Below, piece by piece: positions 1 to 9,671 of a stretch of DNA of 64,000 nucleotides. Numbering within the stretch: position 1 is the stretch's first letter; every line of letters begins with the position of its first letter. The notes beneath the pieces are model-generated. The model saw nothing but the letters and a program-made list of their open reading frames with translations, ran no database searches and was not told the DNA's origin. Both the position numbers and the translations under genes were made by a program. The DNA comes from Roseibium salinum (GTDB lineage Bacteria; Pseudomonadota; Alphaproteobacteria; Rhizobiales; Stappiaceae), in NCBI RefSeq assembly GCF_026240905.1, contig NZ_JAPEVI010000003.1, positions 2,046,001-2,110,000 on the forward strand, given 5' to 3'.

Positions 1-1052
1 CGGCCCGGCAGCAGCGGCTCGTCGGACATCCAGATGACGTGGGCGGCAAACTGGTCGGCAACATCCGGACGGGACGCCGTGGACGACAGGAGGTCGCCGC
101 GGGAGATGTCGATCTCATCTTCCAGCGTGATGGTGACCGCTTCTCCGGCGCAGGCGTCCTGCACTTCGCCGCTCGTGCCGATGATGGATTTCACCTTCGA
201 CATCTTGGCGGGACCGGCAACAACCAGCTCCTCGCCGACCGAAACCCGACCGCTGGCCACGGTGCCCGAATAGCCGCGGAAATCGAGGTTCGGCCGGTTG
301 ACCCACTGCACCGGGAAACGGAACGGAGCCTCGAGCTCCTGTTCGCCGACCTCGACACCTTCCAGATGCTCCAAGAGCGTCGGGCCGGAATACCAGGTCA
401 ACTTGTCGCTGGTGGCGGTGACGTTGTCGCCGTAGCGGGCGGACATCGGGATCGCCTGCAGGGTTTCGAAGTCGAAGCCGTTGGCAAAGGTCTCGAACTC
501 CGTGCGGATCTGTTCGAACCGCTCTTCGGAATAGTCCACCAGGTCGATCTTGTTGACCGCCAGCACCACGTGGCGGATGCCGAGCAGCGAGGCGATGAAG
601 GCGTGACGGCGGGTCTGCACCATCAGGCCGTTGCGGGCGTCGACCAGCAGAACGGCAAGATCGGCGGTGGAAGCGCCCGTGGCCATGTTGCGGGTATACT
701 GCTCGTGGCCCGGCGTGTCGGCGACGATGAACTTGCGCTTGTCGGTCGCAAAAAAGCGATAGGCGACATCGATGGTGATGCCCTGCTCGCGCTCGGCTTC
801 CAGACCGTCGACGAGCAGCGCCAGGTCCATGTCCTCACCGACCGTGCCATGCTTGCGGGAGTCGCGCTCGAGCGCCGCCAGCTGATCCTCGAAAATCAGT
901 TTGGTGTCGAAGAGCAGGCGGCCGATCAGGGTCGATTTGCCGTCGTCGACGGAACCACAGGTGAGAAAACGCAGCTGGTCCTTGGTTTCCTGCGCAAGGA
1001 TATATTCGGTAACGGCTGTTTCGGCAGCTTCCTGGACGTTTGCGATCGTCAT
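1..1052 (-). CDS. cysN: Sulfate adenylyltransferase large subunit CysN (3' end outside window)
   Basis: GTPase subunit of ATP sulfurylase, which with CysD converts sulfate and ATP to adenosine 5'-phosphosulfate in cytoplasmic sulfate assimilation. About 350 residues are visible, running off the left edge. The EF-Tu-like G domain is clear: P-loop GSVDDGKS (residues 33-40), DTPGHEQ (112-118) and NKID (167-170), followed by the beta-barrel domain 2. The ATG lies one base after the cysD stop, so the two are co-transcribed and probably translationally coupled. Whether the protein ends as CysN or continues into a fused APS kinase (CysNC, common in rhizobia) cannot be seen. Family assignment is very secure. 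Confidence 0.97.
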   Translation of the reverse strand, partial: MTIANVQEAAETAVTEYILAQETKDQLRFLTCGSVDDGKSTLIGRLLFDTKLIFEDQLAALERDSRKHGTVGEDMDLALLVDGLEAEREQGITIDVAYRFFATDKRKFIVADTPGHEQYTRNMATGASTADLAVLLVDARNGLMVQTRRHAFIASLLGIRHVVLAVNKIDLVDYSEERFEQIRTEFETFANGFDFETLQAIPMSARYGDNVTATSDKLTWYSGPTLLEHLEGVEVGEQELEAPFRFPVQWVNRPNLDFRGYSGTVASGRVSVGEELVVAGPAKMSKVKSIIGTSGEVQDACAGEAVTITLEDEIDISRGDLLSSTASRPDVADQFAAHVIWMSDEPLLPG

Positions 1053-1053
1053 C

Positions 1054-1989
1054 TTAGAAATATCCTTCGCGCTTTTTCTTTTCCATGGAGGCGCTTTCGT
1101 CCCTGTCGATCAGGCGGCCCTGACGTTCGGACGTGCGGGCTATAAGCATCTCGCGGACAATGGAGGGCAGCGTATCGGCATCCGACTCGATCGCACCGGT
1201 GAGCGGATAGCAGCCGAGCGTGCGGAAACGAACCATCTTTTCCTCAATCACTTCGCCGGGCTTAAGCTTCATGCGGTCGTCGTCGACCATGATCAGCATG
1301 CCGTCGCGTTCCACCACCGGACGCTTGGCGGCCAGATACAGCGGCACCATCGGAATGTTTTCCGTCAGGATGTACTGCCAGATGTCGAGCTCGGTCCAGT
1401 TGGACAGCGGAAAGGCGCGGATGCTCTCGCCCTTTGCCACGCGGGCATTGAAGAGGTTCCACAGTTCCGGACGCTGGTTCTTCGGGTCCCAGCCGTGATT
1501 GGCATTGCGGAAGGAGAACACGCGCTCCTTGGCACGGGATTTCTCCTCGTCGCGGCGCGCACCGCCGAAGGCCGCGTCGAAACCGTATTTGTTGAGCGCC
1601 TGTTTCAGCGCTTCGGTCTTCATGATGTGGGTGTGCACGGACGACCCGTGCTCGAACGGACTGATGTTCTTCTCCAGCCCTTCGGGGTTGGTGTAGACGA
1701 TCAGGTCCAGCCCGAGGCGGCTGGCTGTCTCGTCGCGGAACTTGATCATGTCCCGGAACTTCCAGGTCGTGTCCACATGCAGCAGCGGAAACGGCGGTTT
1801 TGAAGGATAGAACGCCTTCATCGCCAGATGCAGCATGACGCCGGAATCCTTGCCGATGGAATAGAGCATCACCGGGTTGGAGAATTCGGCCGCCACTTCG
1901 CGGATGATGTGGATGCTTTCCGCCTCAAGGCGCTTCAGATTGCTGAGGCGCTCCGGCGTGATCCCATGAGACTGAATATTCATGTTCAT
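1054..1989 (-). CDS. cysD: Sulfate adenylyltransferase small subunit CysD
   Basis: Catalytic ATP sulfurylase subunit and partner of CysN. The PP-loop SIGKDSG lies at residues 44-50 of the chosen protein. The conserved blocks [32 protein letters not shown] and the C-terminal KKKREGYF match the family from end to end. The frame is open 20 codons further upstream, to 2049. I prefer the ATG at 1989 because it gives 311 residues, close to the usual ~300, and has a GGA five bases upstream. ATGs at 1998 and 1983 are alternatives. It sits between cysQ and cysN in one leftward operon. Confidence 0.95.
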   Translation of the reverse strand: MNMNIQSHGITPERLSNLKRLEAESIHIIREVAAEFSNPVMLYSIGKDSGVMLHLAMKAFYPSKPPFPLLHVDTTWKFRDMIKFRDETASRLGLDLIVYTNPEGLEKNISPFEHGSSVHTHIMKTEALKQALNKYGFDAAFGGARRDEEKSRAKERVFSFRNANHGWDPKNQRPELWNLFNARVAKGESIRAFPLSNWTELDIWQYILTENIPMVPLYLAAKRPVVERDGMLIMVDDDRMKLKPGEVIEEKMVRFRTLGCYPLTGAIESDADTLPSIVREMLIARTSERQGRLIDRDESASMEKKKREGYF

Positions 1990-2055
1990 TTTTTCCATTT
2001 CGGCCGGCTGCCGGCCCTTTCCGAGATCTGTTTCCTGGCGTCCGCCCATCCGCGT

Positions 2056-2898
2056 TCAGGCAGCGGGAGCCAGATCGGGCAGCAGCGCCTTGGAGCTGAC
2101 TGCGACGAAATGCGGGTTGAGGAGATCGTTCTTGTGCGGATTTTCCGGCACCCGGTAGACGAAATCCGCATAGGATCCGGCCACGACCACCGACCCGCCG
2201 GCACCGCGCACCACGGCGTCTCCGGCGGCGATGTCCCACTGCATGGTCGGCGCAAGGCGCGGATAGAGGTCCGCCTTGCCGGCAGCCACCCAGCAAAGCT
2301 TCAGGGACGAGCCGACCGACAACTGCTCGGCCACCTGCAGGCGGCCGATAAGGTTTGCCGTTTCCTCCGACATGTGGGACCGGCTGGCAAGGACGCTCAG
2401 CCCTTGTGCCGGGGGCGTCCTGACGGCAATTGCCTCGCTGTCGGCCACGTCACCATTTGAAATCCGGCCCCTGAAGGCCTGCTGGCGCGTCCCGCCCTCG
2501 CCGGCCAGGGCACCGCCCCAGAAGATCTCGCCGAGCGCCGGCGCGGCCACGACGCCGAACACCGGGACGCCGTCTTCGATCAGGGCGATGTTGACCGTGA
2601 ACTCGCCGTTCTTCTTCAGGAACTCCTTGGTGCCGTCGAGCGGGTCGACGAGAAAATAGCGGTCGCCGACATTCGGAAGATGCCCGGCTTCGACGGATTC
2701 TTCCGCCACAACCGGCACGTCCGGAAACAGCTCCGCCAGACCTGCGAGGATGATTTTCTCCGCGGCGGCATCGGCCAGGGTGACAGGCGATCCGTCCGCC
2801 TTGCTTTCGACGTCAAACGGTTCGGCGTAAATTTTCATGATCTCCTCGCCGGCCTTAATTGCAAGCCGGTTCAAAAAGGATATCTGGTCTTCCGTCAT
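2056..2898 (-). CDS. cysQ: 3'(2'),5'-bisphosphate nucleotidase CysQ
   Basis: Inositol-monophosphatase-fold phosphatase that hydrolyses 3'-phosphoadenosine 5'-phosphate (PAP), the by-product of PAPS use, and so relieves product inhibition in sulfur assimilation. Metal-binding motifs are present: EES at about 66-68, VDPLDGTKEF at 84-93 and WDIAAGDAVVRGAGG near the C-terminus. The ATG at 2898 is preferred over the TTG one codon upstream, since GGAG lies five bases before the ATG. It is the first gene of a cysQ-cysD-cysN operon; the 280 bp upstream hold its promoter, though I identify no specific operator there. Confidence 0.93.
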   Translation of the reverse strand: MTEDQISFLNRLAIKAGEEIMKIYAEPFDVESKADGSPVTLADAAAEKIILAGLAELFPDVPVVAEESVEAGHLPNVGDRYFLVDPLDGTKEFLKKNGEFTVNIALIEDGVPVFGVVAAPALGEIFWGGALAGEGGTRQQAFRGRISNGDVADSEAIAVRTPPAQGLSVLASRSHMSEETANLIGRLQVAEQLSVGSSLKLCWVAAGKADLYPRLAPTMQWDIAAGDAVVRGAGGSVVVAGSYADFVYRVPENPHKNDLLNPHFVAVSSKALLPDLAPAA

Positions 2899-3180
2899 CA
2901 ACGCTCCAACTCGTTCAATTTTCGAAATAATTTCCTGCAGCTCCCCTTCCGGGGCATGCCGCTAAATAGAAAGAAAAAAATATGTCAATTCAAGGAATGG
3001 TGTTCCACGAAATCTTCGGAAATGAAAACGGTTGAGGCAGTCTGTTGGCAGCACAAGTCTTTTTTTCCGGACGCGGCGCAGCCTTGTGGCATGGATTCAC
3101 GGATTGGCAAGGCATTCCTTGCTAAGTTCGGCGGATGTTTGACAGCCATCCTATGATCGATAGCAAGAGACGAGACGACA

Positions 3181-3678
3181 ATGCCGGACACCAAACCAGT
3201 CGCTGAGCAGCGCCAGACAGCGGATGACGCTGCCCCGGCACAGCGCGCGCGCCGGGCACGCGTGTTCAAGAAGGGAAAGATGGTCTTCCAGGACGGGCTC
3301 CGGTCAATCCCCTGCCTTGTCCGGAACATTTCCGACGGCGGCGCCCTTTTGGAATTCGAACAGGCCTACATGCTGCCGAAGGAATTCGACCTGCATATCG
3401 ACCTGGAAGATTACGAAGTCACCTGCGAGCGCCGCTGGGAAGACGGCCTGCGCTGCGGTGTGGCGTTTGTCGGCGAAAAGCGCCCGACCGGCAAAGAGCG
3501 CGTGCAAGTGCTGCAAAGCTCCGAAGAACCCCTGCTGAACGCCCCCAACGAGCGCATGGAAGCCCCTGACGCCTTCCTGGCCCGCATCCGCCCTGAAAAC
3601 GCCCCACATCCCAGTGAGCCGGTGCGCCGCACACGGCCGGAGGGCTCCGGCAAGCCGACATTCGGCAAGAGGCGGTAG
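3181..3678 (+). CDS. PilZ-domain protein
   Basis: A 165-residue protein with a PilZ fold at about residues 20-100. Visible features are the basic RARRARVFKKG stretch resembling the c-di-GMP-binding RxxxR element, SDGGALLEF resembling the (D/N)xSxxG motif, and a terminal beta strand CGVAFVG. The remaining ~65 residues are Pro/Arg-rich and look disordered. PilZ proteins are usually c-di-GMP receptors, and the gene converges on a GGDEF/EAL gene 25 bp away, which supports that role. The output partner is not visible. The start has a weak GAGACGAG ribosome site. Confidence 0.85.
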   Translation: MPDTKPVAEQRQTADDAAPAQRARRARVFKKGKMVFQDGLRSIPCLVRNISDGGALLEFEQAYMLPKEFDLHIDLEDYEVTCERRWEDGLRCGVAFVGEKRPTGKERVQVLQSSEEPLLNAPNERMEAPDAFLARIRPENAPHPSEPVRRTRPEGSGKPTFGKRR

Positions 3679-3702
3679 AAGCGGCCGGTCCTGCGGACAG
3701 CT

Positions 3703-5732
3703 TCAGCGCGACCCGACGAGCGCACTCTCCGGGAGAATCTCCGCATTCGCGTTCTCCTGTACCGCCACGTCGATGTCGAACGGCATCGGATGGTCGATCG
3801 CGAAGCCCTGCACAAAGTCGACCGCGATTGAGCGCAGCGCCAGGAGATGTTCGTAGGTCTCGACGAATTCCGCGATCGTCTTCTTGCCCGTCAGATGCGC
3901 GATCTTGTTGATCATGTCGATGGTCAGCATGTCGGACTTGTCGTCCAGAATGCCGCGCACGAAGCTGCCGTCTATCTTGACGAAATCGACCGGCAGACGC
4001 TTGAGATAGGACAGCGAGGACATGCCGACGCCGAAGTCGTCCAGCGCAAACCGGCAACCGAGTTCACGCAGCGTGTCCATGAAGACGATCGCCTCGTCGA
4101 AATTGGCGATCGCGCTGGTCTCGGTAAGCTCGAAACACAGGGCGGACGGCGGCACGCCGGAGCGGGTCAGTTCGCGGCGCACGTAGTCCAGAAAGCTCTC
4201 GTCGGTCAGGGTCAGGCCGCTGAGATTGATCGCGTAGGTATCGCGGCCGTGCGGATCTCTGCGCCGGATGATCTCGAGCGCCTTGCGCACCACCCAGCGG
4301 TCGATCAGCGGCATTAGCCCGAAGCGCTCGGCGGCCGGGATGAATTCCCCCGGAGCAATCAGCGCACCGTCTTCCTTCAGGCGAACCAGGATTTCGAAAT
4401 GGCTGAACCGCCCGGACGGCGCCGCCGCGGGCGCGATTGCCTGGGCGAACAGACAGAACCTGTCCTGCTCAAGCGCCCGGTGCAATCGCTGGACCCAGCT
4501 CAGACTGTTGGCGAAATGAGACTGCTGGGCGTCCTCGCTCGTATAGACGTGAACCCGGTTGCGCCCTTTTTCCTTGGCGATATAGCAGGCAACGTCGGCG
4601 GCGCGGAGCGTTTCGGTGAACGAGAAAATCCGGTCTCCGAGCAGCACGACGCCAATGCTGGCCGTCACCGCGTAGCGCAGGCCCTCCCACGAGAAATCGA
4701 AAGTCTCCACGATCTTGCGCAGCCTGTGCGCGGTCGCCTGAGCCTCCTCGTGCGGGCAGTCGGGCAGGACCAGGCCGAACTCATCGCCGCCGAGCCGTGC
4801 AAGCAGGGCGGTGGGCGGAAGTGCGGCGGTAAGCTCGCCGGCAACACCATTCAGCAGATGATCGCCCACGGCATGGCCGCCGGTATCGTTGATCGTCTTG
4901 AACTGATCGAGATCGAGAAAGATCACGGCGTGTTGTGTGTCCCCGGATCTCAGCGTTTCTCTCAGGCTTCGCTCGAACAGACGCCGATTGGGCAGTCCGG
5001 TGAGCGCATCGTGATTGGCGCTCCAGGAGAGCTTGCCCTCGATCGAGCGACGGTGTTTCAGGAAGCTGTTGAGCCGCCAGATCGTAAGTGCGATGAAAAC
5101 CGCAGCCAGGAGCAGGTTCGCCCCGAGCAGCAGCCCCTGGACGACCCGGCTGCCCTCGCCGAGGCTGTCGGAGAATTCTCTCGCCAGCGGGGAAATCTGC
5201 ACGTCGAGCCGGTCCAGCGTAGCCAACAGATGCGCTCGCCTTGACGGGGTCAGCCCGGCCGGATCGCCAATGCTGCCGGCAAGCTTCTCAAGTTCATGCA
5301 GGTAGACTTCGGCATTGCGCCAGGCCTCGATGGAGTCCGCCATATGCGGGAACCACCTGAAATTCTCGAAGAGCATGATGACCCCGGGAATGTCGTCCGG
5401 GTGAAGTCCCCCTTGAGAAAGCCTTCCACAGCGCGACTTCTGTCCGGCGGCTCGGCTTCCAGCGCCAGCCTCGCCTCCCGGTCGCCCAGGGGGACGGCAA
5501 TCGCCTGGCGATAGCGCTGAAGGAAAGCGGGATCGGCTGAGTTGATATAACGGTCGAGATAATAGATCGCTTCGCGCTGCCCCTTGGACCAGAGGCTTTC
5601 GCCGGTCACATAGGCCCTCAGCGAGGAGACGACCTGCAGGCTGAAGGACGCAAGCAGGGTCTGAGCGACGATAATGGCAACAAATGGCCACGCAACAGCG
5701 ACCAACCTCAGCCTTGAACTGTCGGCCCGCAT
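3703..5732 (-). pseudogene. Membrane GGDEF-EAL c-di-GMP turnover protein, frameshifted
   Basis: Reconstructed as about 676 residues: an N-terminal membrane helix, a ~170-residue periplasmic sensor region, a second helix near residue 200, a GGDEF domain with intact LGGDEFG (about 315-319), then an EAL domain. The EAL signature is FEILVRL rather than EALVRL, but DDFGVGMSSLSYLKRLP, a KID motif and AEFVET are kept. The N-terminal part (ATG at 5732) and the rest are in different frames. The shift falls near 5398-5403, where a three-base C run in the coding strand would need four (GDFT joining PDDIPG). The gene is either truncated or mis-sequenced. If intact it would make and/or degrade c-di-GMP at the inner membrane. 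Confidence 0.88.
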
Positions 5733-6138
5733 ATTCTGGTCTAGCCCCCAAAACGCCGTATCGCCGCGTCGGCAACCGGATGCCGACCTGCGGGCCCGGG
5801 TCGCCACCGGCCCCTTGAAAATATCACTTCAAACCGAACCCGCAGACATTGTGAAGCTTCACCCTACACAACTTAACATCGCCTTCACAAACCCGGTTAA
5901 CTGTTCGTCAACAGAAACGTTTATTTCAATTGTCAATTTTATCACTACGCGTGAAATCGCCGTGACACAAAGTTGTTTAAAGCCTTCATAAAACTTTATT
6001 CAATATATACATGAATCCCCTGCAGCATCCGTAAGCAATTGAACCTCCCGCGACGACAGATCTTCCTCCCGGCCCGCGCTGCGCAAGCCGGGAGGAGGAT
6101 GGAAGCCGAGGGCTCTGGTCGGAAATCCATCGACCCGA
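5733..6138. other. Intergenic region, AT-rich centre
   Basis: No convincing gene. The stretch from about 5840 to 6030 is markedly AT-rich compared with its surroundings and probably holds the promoter of the leftward GGDEF/EAL gene. A GC-rich hairpin downstream of the glutathione S-transferase lies at 6064-6096. I see no RNA gene or repeat. Confidence 0.5.
6064..6096 (-). terminator. Hairpin downstream of the GST gene
   Basis: A 10-bp inverted repeat, TCCTCCCGGC and GCCGGGAGGA, with a 13-base loop, about 45 bp beyond the stop of the leftward GST gene. There is no T tract after the stem on the minus strand, so this is a terminator-like or mRNA-stabilising stem rather than a textbook intrinsic terminator. 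Confidence 0.45.
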
Positions 6139-6735
6139 TCAGGCGCCGTTGCCGTCACGCGCCGCGGTGCGGGCGACGGCGGGGCGGTCGGCGCAGCGTT
6201 TCACCCAGTCACGGATTGCCTGGTTGTCCGGCACGAGGTCCTTGAACCAGTGGAATGGCCCGCTGCACAGAAGGTCGGCGGCGGAGTACTTGTCGCCGAG
6301 GAGGTAAGGCTGCTTTTCGAGGGTTTCGGCAAGCCGCCCGACCATCGTGTCGAAATCGCGCAGGCTCGCATGAAAGGCCGGATGGGACATTTCGGCCCAG
6401 TGGAGTATGATCACCGGCTCCATCACGCCCTGATAGTAGAACAGCCACGACAGGTAAGCGCCGCGCCCCGGCTGGCCTTCGATCGGCCCGAGCCCGGCTT
6501 CCGGGTATTTGTCGGTGAGATAAAGGATGATCGCACCGCGCTCGCGGAGTTGCTCCTCGCCGTCGACGAGAAACGGCACCTTCTTTTCCGGATGGGGGTT
6601 TGCCGCGTCGGGCCCGCCGGAGCCGTCCTGACGCGGGATGGTCACTTCGCGGATGTCGACATCCGCACCCAGTTCGTCAATCAGTGACACGATGGCCGAG
6701 GACCGGCTGTTGGGGGCATGGTAGAGAGTGGGCAT
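6139..6735 (-). CDS. Glutathione S-transferase family protein
   Basis: 198 residues with the usual cytosolic GST layout: a thioredoxin-like N-terminal domain (residues 1-80, starting LYHAPNSRSSAI, with KKVPFLVDGEEQLRERGAI covering the cis-Pro and glutathione-binding segment) and an all-helical C-terminal domain. It probably conjugates glutathione to electrophiles or acts as a glutathione-dependent reductase or isomerase; the substrate is unknown. GGAG precedes the ATG. It is divergent from the WYL regulator 69 bp away, which is a candidate controller. It is far from the homogentisate cluster, so I do not call it maleylacetoacetate isomerase. Confidence 0.88.
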   Translation of the reverse strand: MPTLYHAPNSRSSAIVSLIDELGADVDIREVTIPRQDGSGGPDAANPHPEKKVPFLVDGEEQLRERGAIILYLTDKYPEAGLGPIEGQPGRGAYLSWLFYYQGVMEPVIILHWAEMSHPAFHASLRDFDTMVGRLAETLEKQPYLLGDKYSAADLLCSGPFHWFKDLVPDNQAIRDWVKRCADRPAVARTAARDGNGA

Positions 6736-6804
6736 GGAAAGCTCCTTTCAGTTGCAATAAGAACGGTATAGCTTCCCCCTGCTGACAATTTACGGCAGGA
6801 GCAA

Positions 6805-7509
6805 ATGGCCCGCACCGACAGATTGATGCGCCTGATGGATACGCTCCGGCGCCTTCCACAGCCCGTCACCGCATCGCGGCTTTCCGAAGAGACGGGCGTC
6901 TCGTTGCGCCAGCTCTATCGCGACATCGCCACCTTGCGCGCCGGCGGCGCGCTGATCGACGGGGCCGCGGGCATCGGCTACACGCTGGTCGAAGATCCGG
7001 CGCTGCCGCCGCAAAGCTTCTCCCGGATCGAGATCGAGGCCCTGATGCTGGCGCTGAGCGGCCTGGAGCAGATCGGCGACGACGGCCTGACCCAGGCCGG
7101 CCGCAACGCCATGGCCCGTATCATCGCCACCCTGCCGGACGCCCAGGCGCGCCAGGCCATGCACACGGTGCTGCGCAGCTGGCGCCGGCCCGACGCCCGG
7201 CCGGCGGTGACGATCGACATGGACCTGCTGCGCGAGGCCTGCTGGGAGGAATTCAGCCTGCAGATCACCTATCGCGATCTGCGCGAACAAGTCACGGAGC
7301 GCAAGATCTGGCCGCTCGGCCTCTCCTACGGTGCGGACAAAATGATGCTCCTGGCCCATTGCCGCCTGCGGCAGGATTTCCGGATCTTTCACGTCAACCG
7401 GATCGAGCAGCTCAGCCGGGGTGAAGAAAGTTTCCGGCCCCGCCGCGTGGGGCTTTTGCGGGACTATGTGGCACAGCGAAGGAAGGAATATGCGCAGGCG
7501 CAGCGTTGA
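6805..7509 (+). CDS. YafY-type HTH/WYL-domain transcriptional regulator
   Basis: 234 residues. An N-terminal DeoR-like winged helix (RLMRLMDTLRRLPQPVTAS, then SLRQLYRDIATL as recognition helix) is followed by a WYL-type sensing domain at about 140-215 (LQITYRDLREQVTERKIWPL, then a WYL-like MLLAHCRLRQDFRIFHVNRI). WYL proteins bind small molecules or nucleic acids and control nearby genes. It is divergent from the GST gene, suggesting local control of that gene. GCAGGAG is well placed before the ATG. Confidence 0.88.
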   Translation: MARTDRLMRLMDTLRRLPQPVTASRLSEETGVSLRQLYRDIATLRAGGALIDGAAGIGYTLVEDPALPPQSFSRIEIEALMLALSGLEQIGDDGLTQAGRNAMARIIATLPDAQARQAMHTVLRSWRRPDARPAVTIDMDLLREACWEEFSLQITYRDLREQVTERKIWPLGLSYGADKMMLLAHCRLRQDFRIFHVNRIEQLSRGEESFRPRRVGLLRDYVAQRRKEYAQAQR

Positions 7510-7558
7510 GGAACATTGTGCCGTGCCCCTTCAACGCCTTCTGGTTCAATCGCGCCGG

Positions 7559-8098
7559 TCAGGCCACCGACCGATCGAAGGCATAATGCAGGCGAACGCA
7601 GCCGCGGTCGATCGCCCTGGCGTCGATCAGCCTCGGGCTGGCCTTGAAGCCCGTCGGCGGAAAAAGCACCGGCCCTCCTCCGATCAGCTCGGGAATGACA
7701 TAGATCTCGATCTCGTCCAGCGCGCCGCGTTCCATGAAAGCCATCTGCAACCGGCCGCCGCCAAGCATCCACACGTCACCGTCGTCAAGCGCCCTCAGTT
7801 CGCCGATCAGCGCATCGACATCGTGCCGGGTCTCGAGCGGGCCTTTCGGATTGTCGATCGGTCCGGAGGTCACGACGATGACACGCTGATCGCCATAGGC
7901 CCAGGGATCAGGGCTGCCGGCGATGAAGTCATAGGTGCCGCGGCCCATGACTATCGTGCGCATGCGCTTGAGAAACAGGCGGTAGTCGTGCTCGCCCAGG
8001 TCCATCGTGTCGTATTTGAACAGCCAGTCCAGGCTGCCGTCTTCCGCCGCGATGAAACCATCCAGACTTGCGGCGATATAGCCGAAGATGCGTGCCAT
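7559..8098 (-). CDS. Dihydrofolate reductase-family (RibD C-terminal-like) protein
   Basis: 179 residues starting ARIFGYIAASLDGFIA, typical of the RibD-C/YwjB-like branch of the DHFR fold. Conserved blocks include VMGRGTYDFI, VVTSGP and WMLGGGRLQMAFMERGALDE (a NADPH-binding GGG loop), then ELIGGGPVLFP. It is probably an NADPH-dependent reductase of unknown substrate; the subfamily is often paired with TetR regulators. The frame is open further upstream, but GGAG lies nine bases before the ATG at 8098 and the upstream part overlaps the divergent TetR gene. A 28-bp palindrome separates the two genes. Confidence 0.88.
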   Translation of the reverse strand: MARIFGYIAASLDGFIAAEDGSLDWLFKYDTMDLGEHDYRLFLKRMRTIVMGRGTYDFIAGSPDPWAYGDQRVIVVTSGPIDNPKGPLETRHDVDALIGELRALDDGDVWMLGGGRLQMAFMERGALDEIEIYVIPELIGGGPVLFPPTGFKASPRLIDARAIDRGCVRLHYAFDRSVA

Positions 8099-8116
8099 GG
8101 CGTGAATCTCCAGTTG

Positions 8117-8144
8117 ATTTATAAATGAACATATGTTTATAAAT
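8117..8144. promoter_or_regulatory. Probable TetR operator between the DHFR-like and tetR genes
   Basis: A perfect 9-bp inverted repeat, ATTTATAAA and TTTATAAAT, separated by ten bases that include the smaller palindrome AACATATGTT. It sits 18 bp upstream of the DHFR-like start and overlaps the first possible start of the divergent tetR gene. This is the standard position for an autoregulatory TetR operator controlling both genes. Binding is inferred from symmetry and position. Confidence 0.75.
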
Positions 8145-8150
8145 TCGTTG

Positions 8151-8714
8151 ATGACAAGACCCAAATTGATGTCGGACGAGCTCGTCCTCGACAAGCTTCT
8201 GAAAACACTCTCTGAAACCGGCCCGGACGGCCTTACCTTCGCGCGCGCTGCCGCCGGAGTCGGCCTGTCGGCGGCCACACTGGTGCAGCGCTATGGCAGC
8301 CGGGAGACGATGGTGGAGGCGACGCTTCTGCACGCTTGGGACCGCCTGGACCAGGCGACCCGGGCAGCCGACGCCGAGGCGCCTCTCACCCCAGCCGGGG
8401 CCATCGACTTTCTCCTGCGCCTGATGCCCGAGGAAACGGCCGAGCACAACACCACCGACGGCCTGCTGCTCCTGCGTGAGGATATCCGCAACCCCACCTT
8501 GCGCGCCCGCGGCGCCGCCTGGGGTCACTATCTGGCAAGCGCGCTCGGACGCCGCCTGACAGCCAACCCAGACCACATGGAGAGGCTGGGATGGCAGATG
8601 GCCGGCGTCTGGCAGGGTGCCCTCATATGGTGGGCCTTCACCCGCACCGCCTCGCCCGCAACGGCCATACGCACGGCCCTGGAGGACTGGTGCGAGACGG
8701 CGGGGGTGAGGTGA
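8151..8714 (+). CDS. TetR-family transcriptional regulator
   Basis: About 187 residues: an N-terminal three-helix DNA-binding domain (LDKLLKTLSETGPDGLTFAR, then GLSAATLVQRYGSRETMVE as the HTH) and a helical ligand-binding C-terminal domain. The start is uncertain: 8133 is inside the palindromic operator and 8169 is also possible. I chose 8151 because it leaves the operator outside the gene; none has a good ribosome site. It is divergent from the DHFR-like reductase, which it most likely represses. The inducer is unknown. Confidence 0.85.
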   Translation: MTRPKLMSDELVLDKLLKTLSETGPDGLTFARAAAGVGLSAATLVQRYGSRETMVEATLLHAWDRLDQATRAADAEAPLTPAGAIDFLLRLMPEETAEHNTTDGLLLLREDIRNPTLRARGAAWGHYLASALGRRLTANPDHMERLGWQMAGVWQGALIWWAFTRTASPATAIRTALEDWCETAGVR

Positions 8715-8937
8715 TGCAAGCTCAGTCGGCGTAGCGCGTCGCATGCCCCTCCGGCCGGAGCCTCGCCCTCATGCTGATGCGATAACGTCGCGAAACGGGC
8801 TGGAGCCCTTCGAAACCGGACGGCTTCAGATCCAGAGACGCCACATGCCGCATCGACCAAGAACTGCCCGCAAGCGTAGGGGCGATCATTGCAGCTCGTC
8901 GGAGCTATCCGGTGAGCCTCATACCAACCATCATTGA

Positions 8938-9429
8938 TTATGACCCATCTGAGCTCTTGCCGATGATGCTGACGCTGCCGTCGGTCTCCAGCACCGCGCA
9001 GGCCACATCGTCGACGTCGCCCAGTCCGCTTTCGCGCATGGCCGCCTCGATCTCCTCACGCGTGATCCGCTGGCGCCGCATTGCCCCGTCCAGGAAGGCA
9101 CCCTCCCGCATGATCAAAGTCGGCTCCGCCTTCACAAGTCCCTGGAAGCGCTCCGAGCGGACGGAGAGCCATGTGATGACGAATTGCAGCGAAATCAACA
9201 GCCCCAGCGCCATCACGCCTTCGGCAAGCGGCACCGATCGGTTCAGCAGAACCGTGGCGAGCGTGGAGCCCAGCGCCACCGTGACGATAAGGTCGAACGC
9301 GTTCATCTTGCTCAGCGTGCGCTTGCCTGAAGCCCGCAGCATGAACACCAGCGCCACATAGGCGAGCGGCCCCACGAGCAACGTCCGCCCCAGCCCGGCC
9401 CAGCCGCCAAAAAACACATCCTGCCCCAT
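8938..9429 (-). CDS. DUF421 (YetF-like) membrane protein
   Basis: 163 residues. Two or three N-terminal membrane helices (LGRTLLVGPLAYVALVFML, the FDLIVTVALGSTLATVLL block, and a third after EGVMALG) lead into a small soluble YetF-type domain with EPTLIMREGAFLDGAMRRQRIT and a C-terminal beta hairpin ACAVLETDGSVSIIGK. Function is unknown; DUF421 proteins are often stress- or sporulation-associated in other bacteria. The ATG at 9429 is supported by AGGGAG six bases upstream; the open frame further upstream is not supported. Confidence 0.87.
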   Translation of the reverse strand: MGQDVFFGGWAGLGRTLLVGPLAYVALVFMLRASGKRTLSKMNAFDLIVTVALGSTLATVLLNRSVPLAEGVMALGLLISLQFVITWLSVRSERFQGLVKAEPTLIMREGAFLDGAMRRQRITREEIEAAMRESGLGDVDDVACAVLETDGSVSIIGKSSDGS

Positions 9430-9671
9430 CAGCATCTCCCTGGTCGCTGTTTCGCACGCGGCCGGGTTCAGATGCCGCGCTTTCGCTTGAACGCATGAGG
9501 GCCGCATATGGTGGCATCCTTGAAAGCACCGGAACCGCAAGGCGGTGGCGCGAGCGCGGGTCTGGCAGGGCGCACCGGGGGGAACAGCGCTCGGCCGCAA
9601 CCACAGCTCTCTTCAGCCGCGGCATGGGCTTTTCAGCAAGATCCTGCAGGGCACGGGCGAAGATCGTGAAG

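Noticed and set aside
6139..6735. GST gene as the missing maleylacetoacetate isomerase
   Set aside because: It is 24 kb from the homogentisate genes and lacks any visible MaiA-specific signature.
8743..8937. 64-codon plus-strand frame after tetR
   Set aside because: No ribosome site, no recognisable fold, Arg/His-rich composition typical of chance frames.
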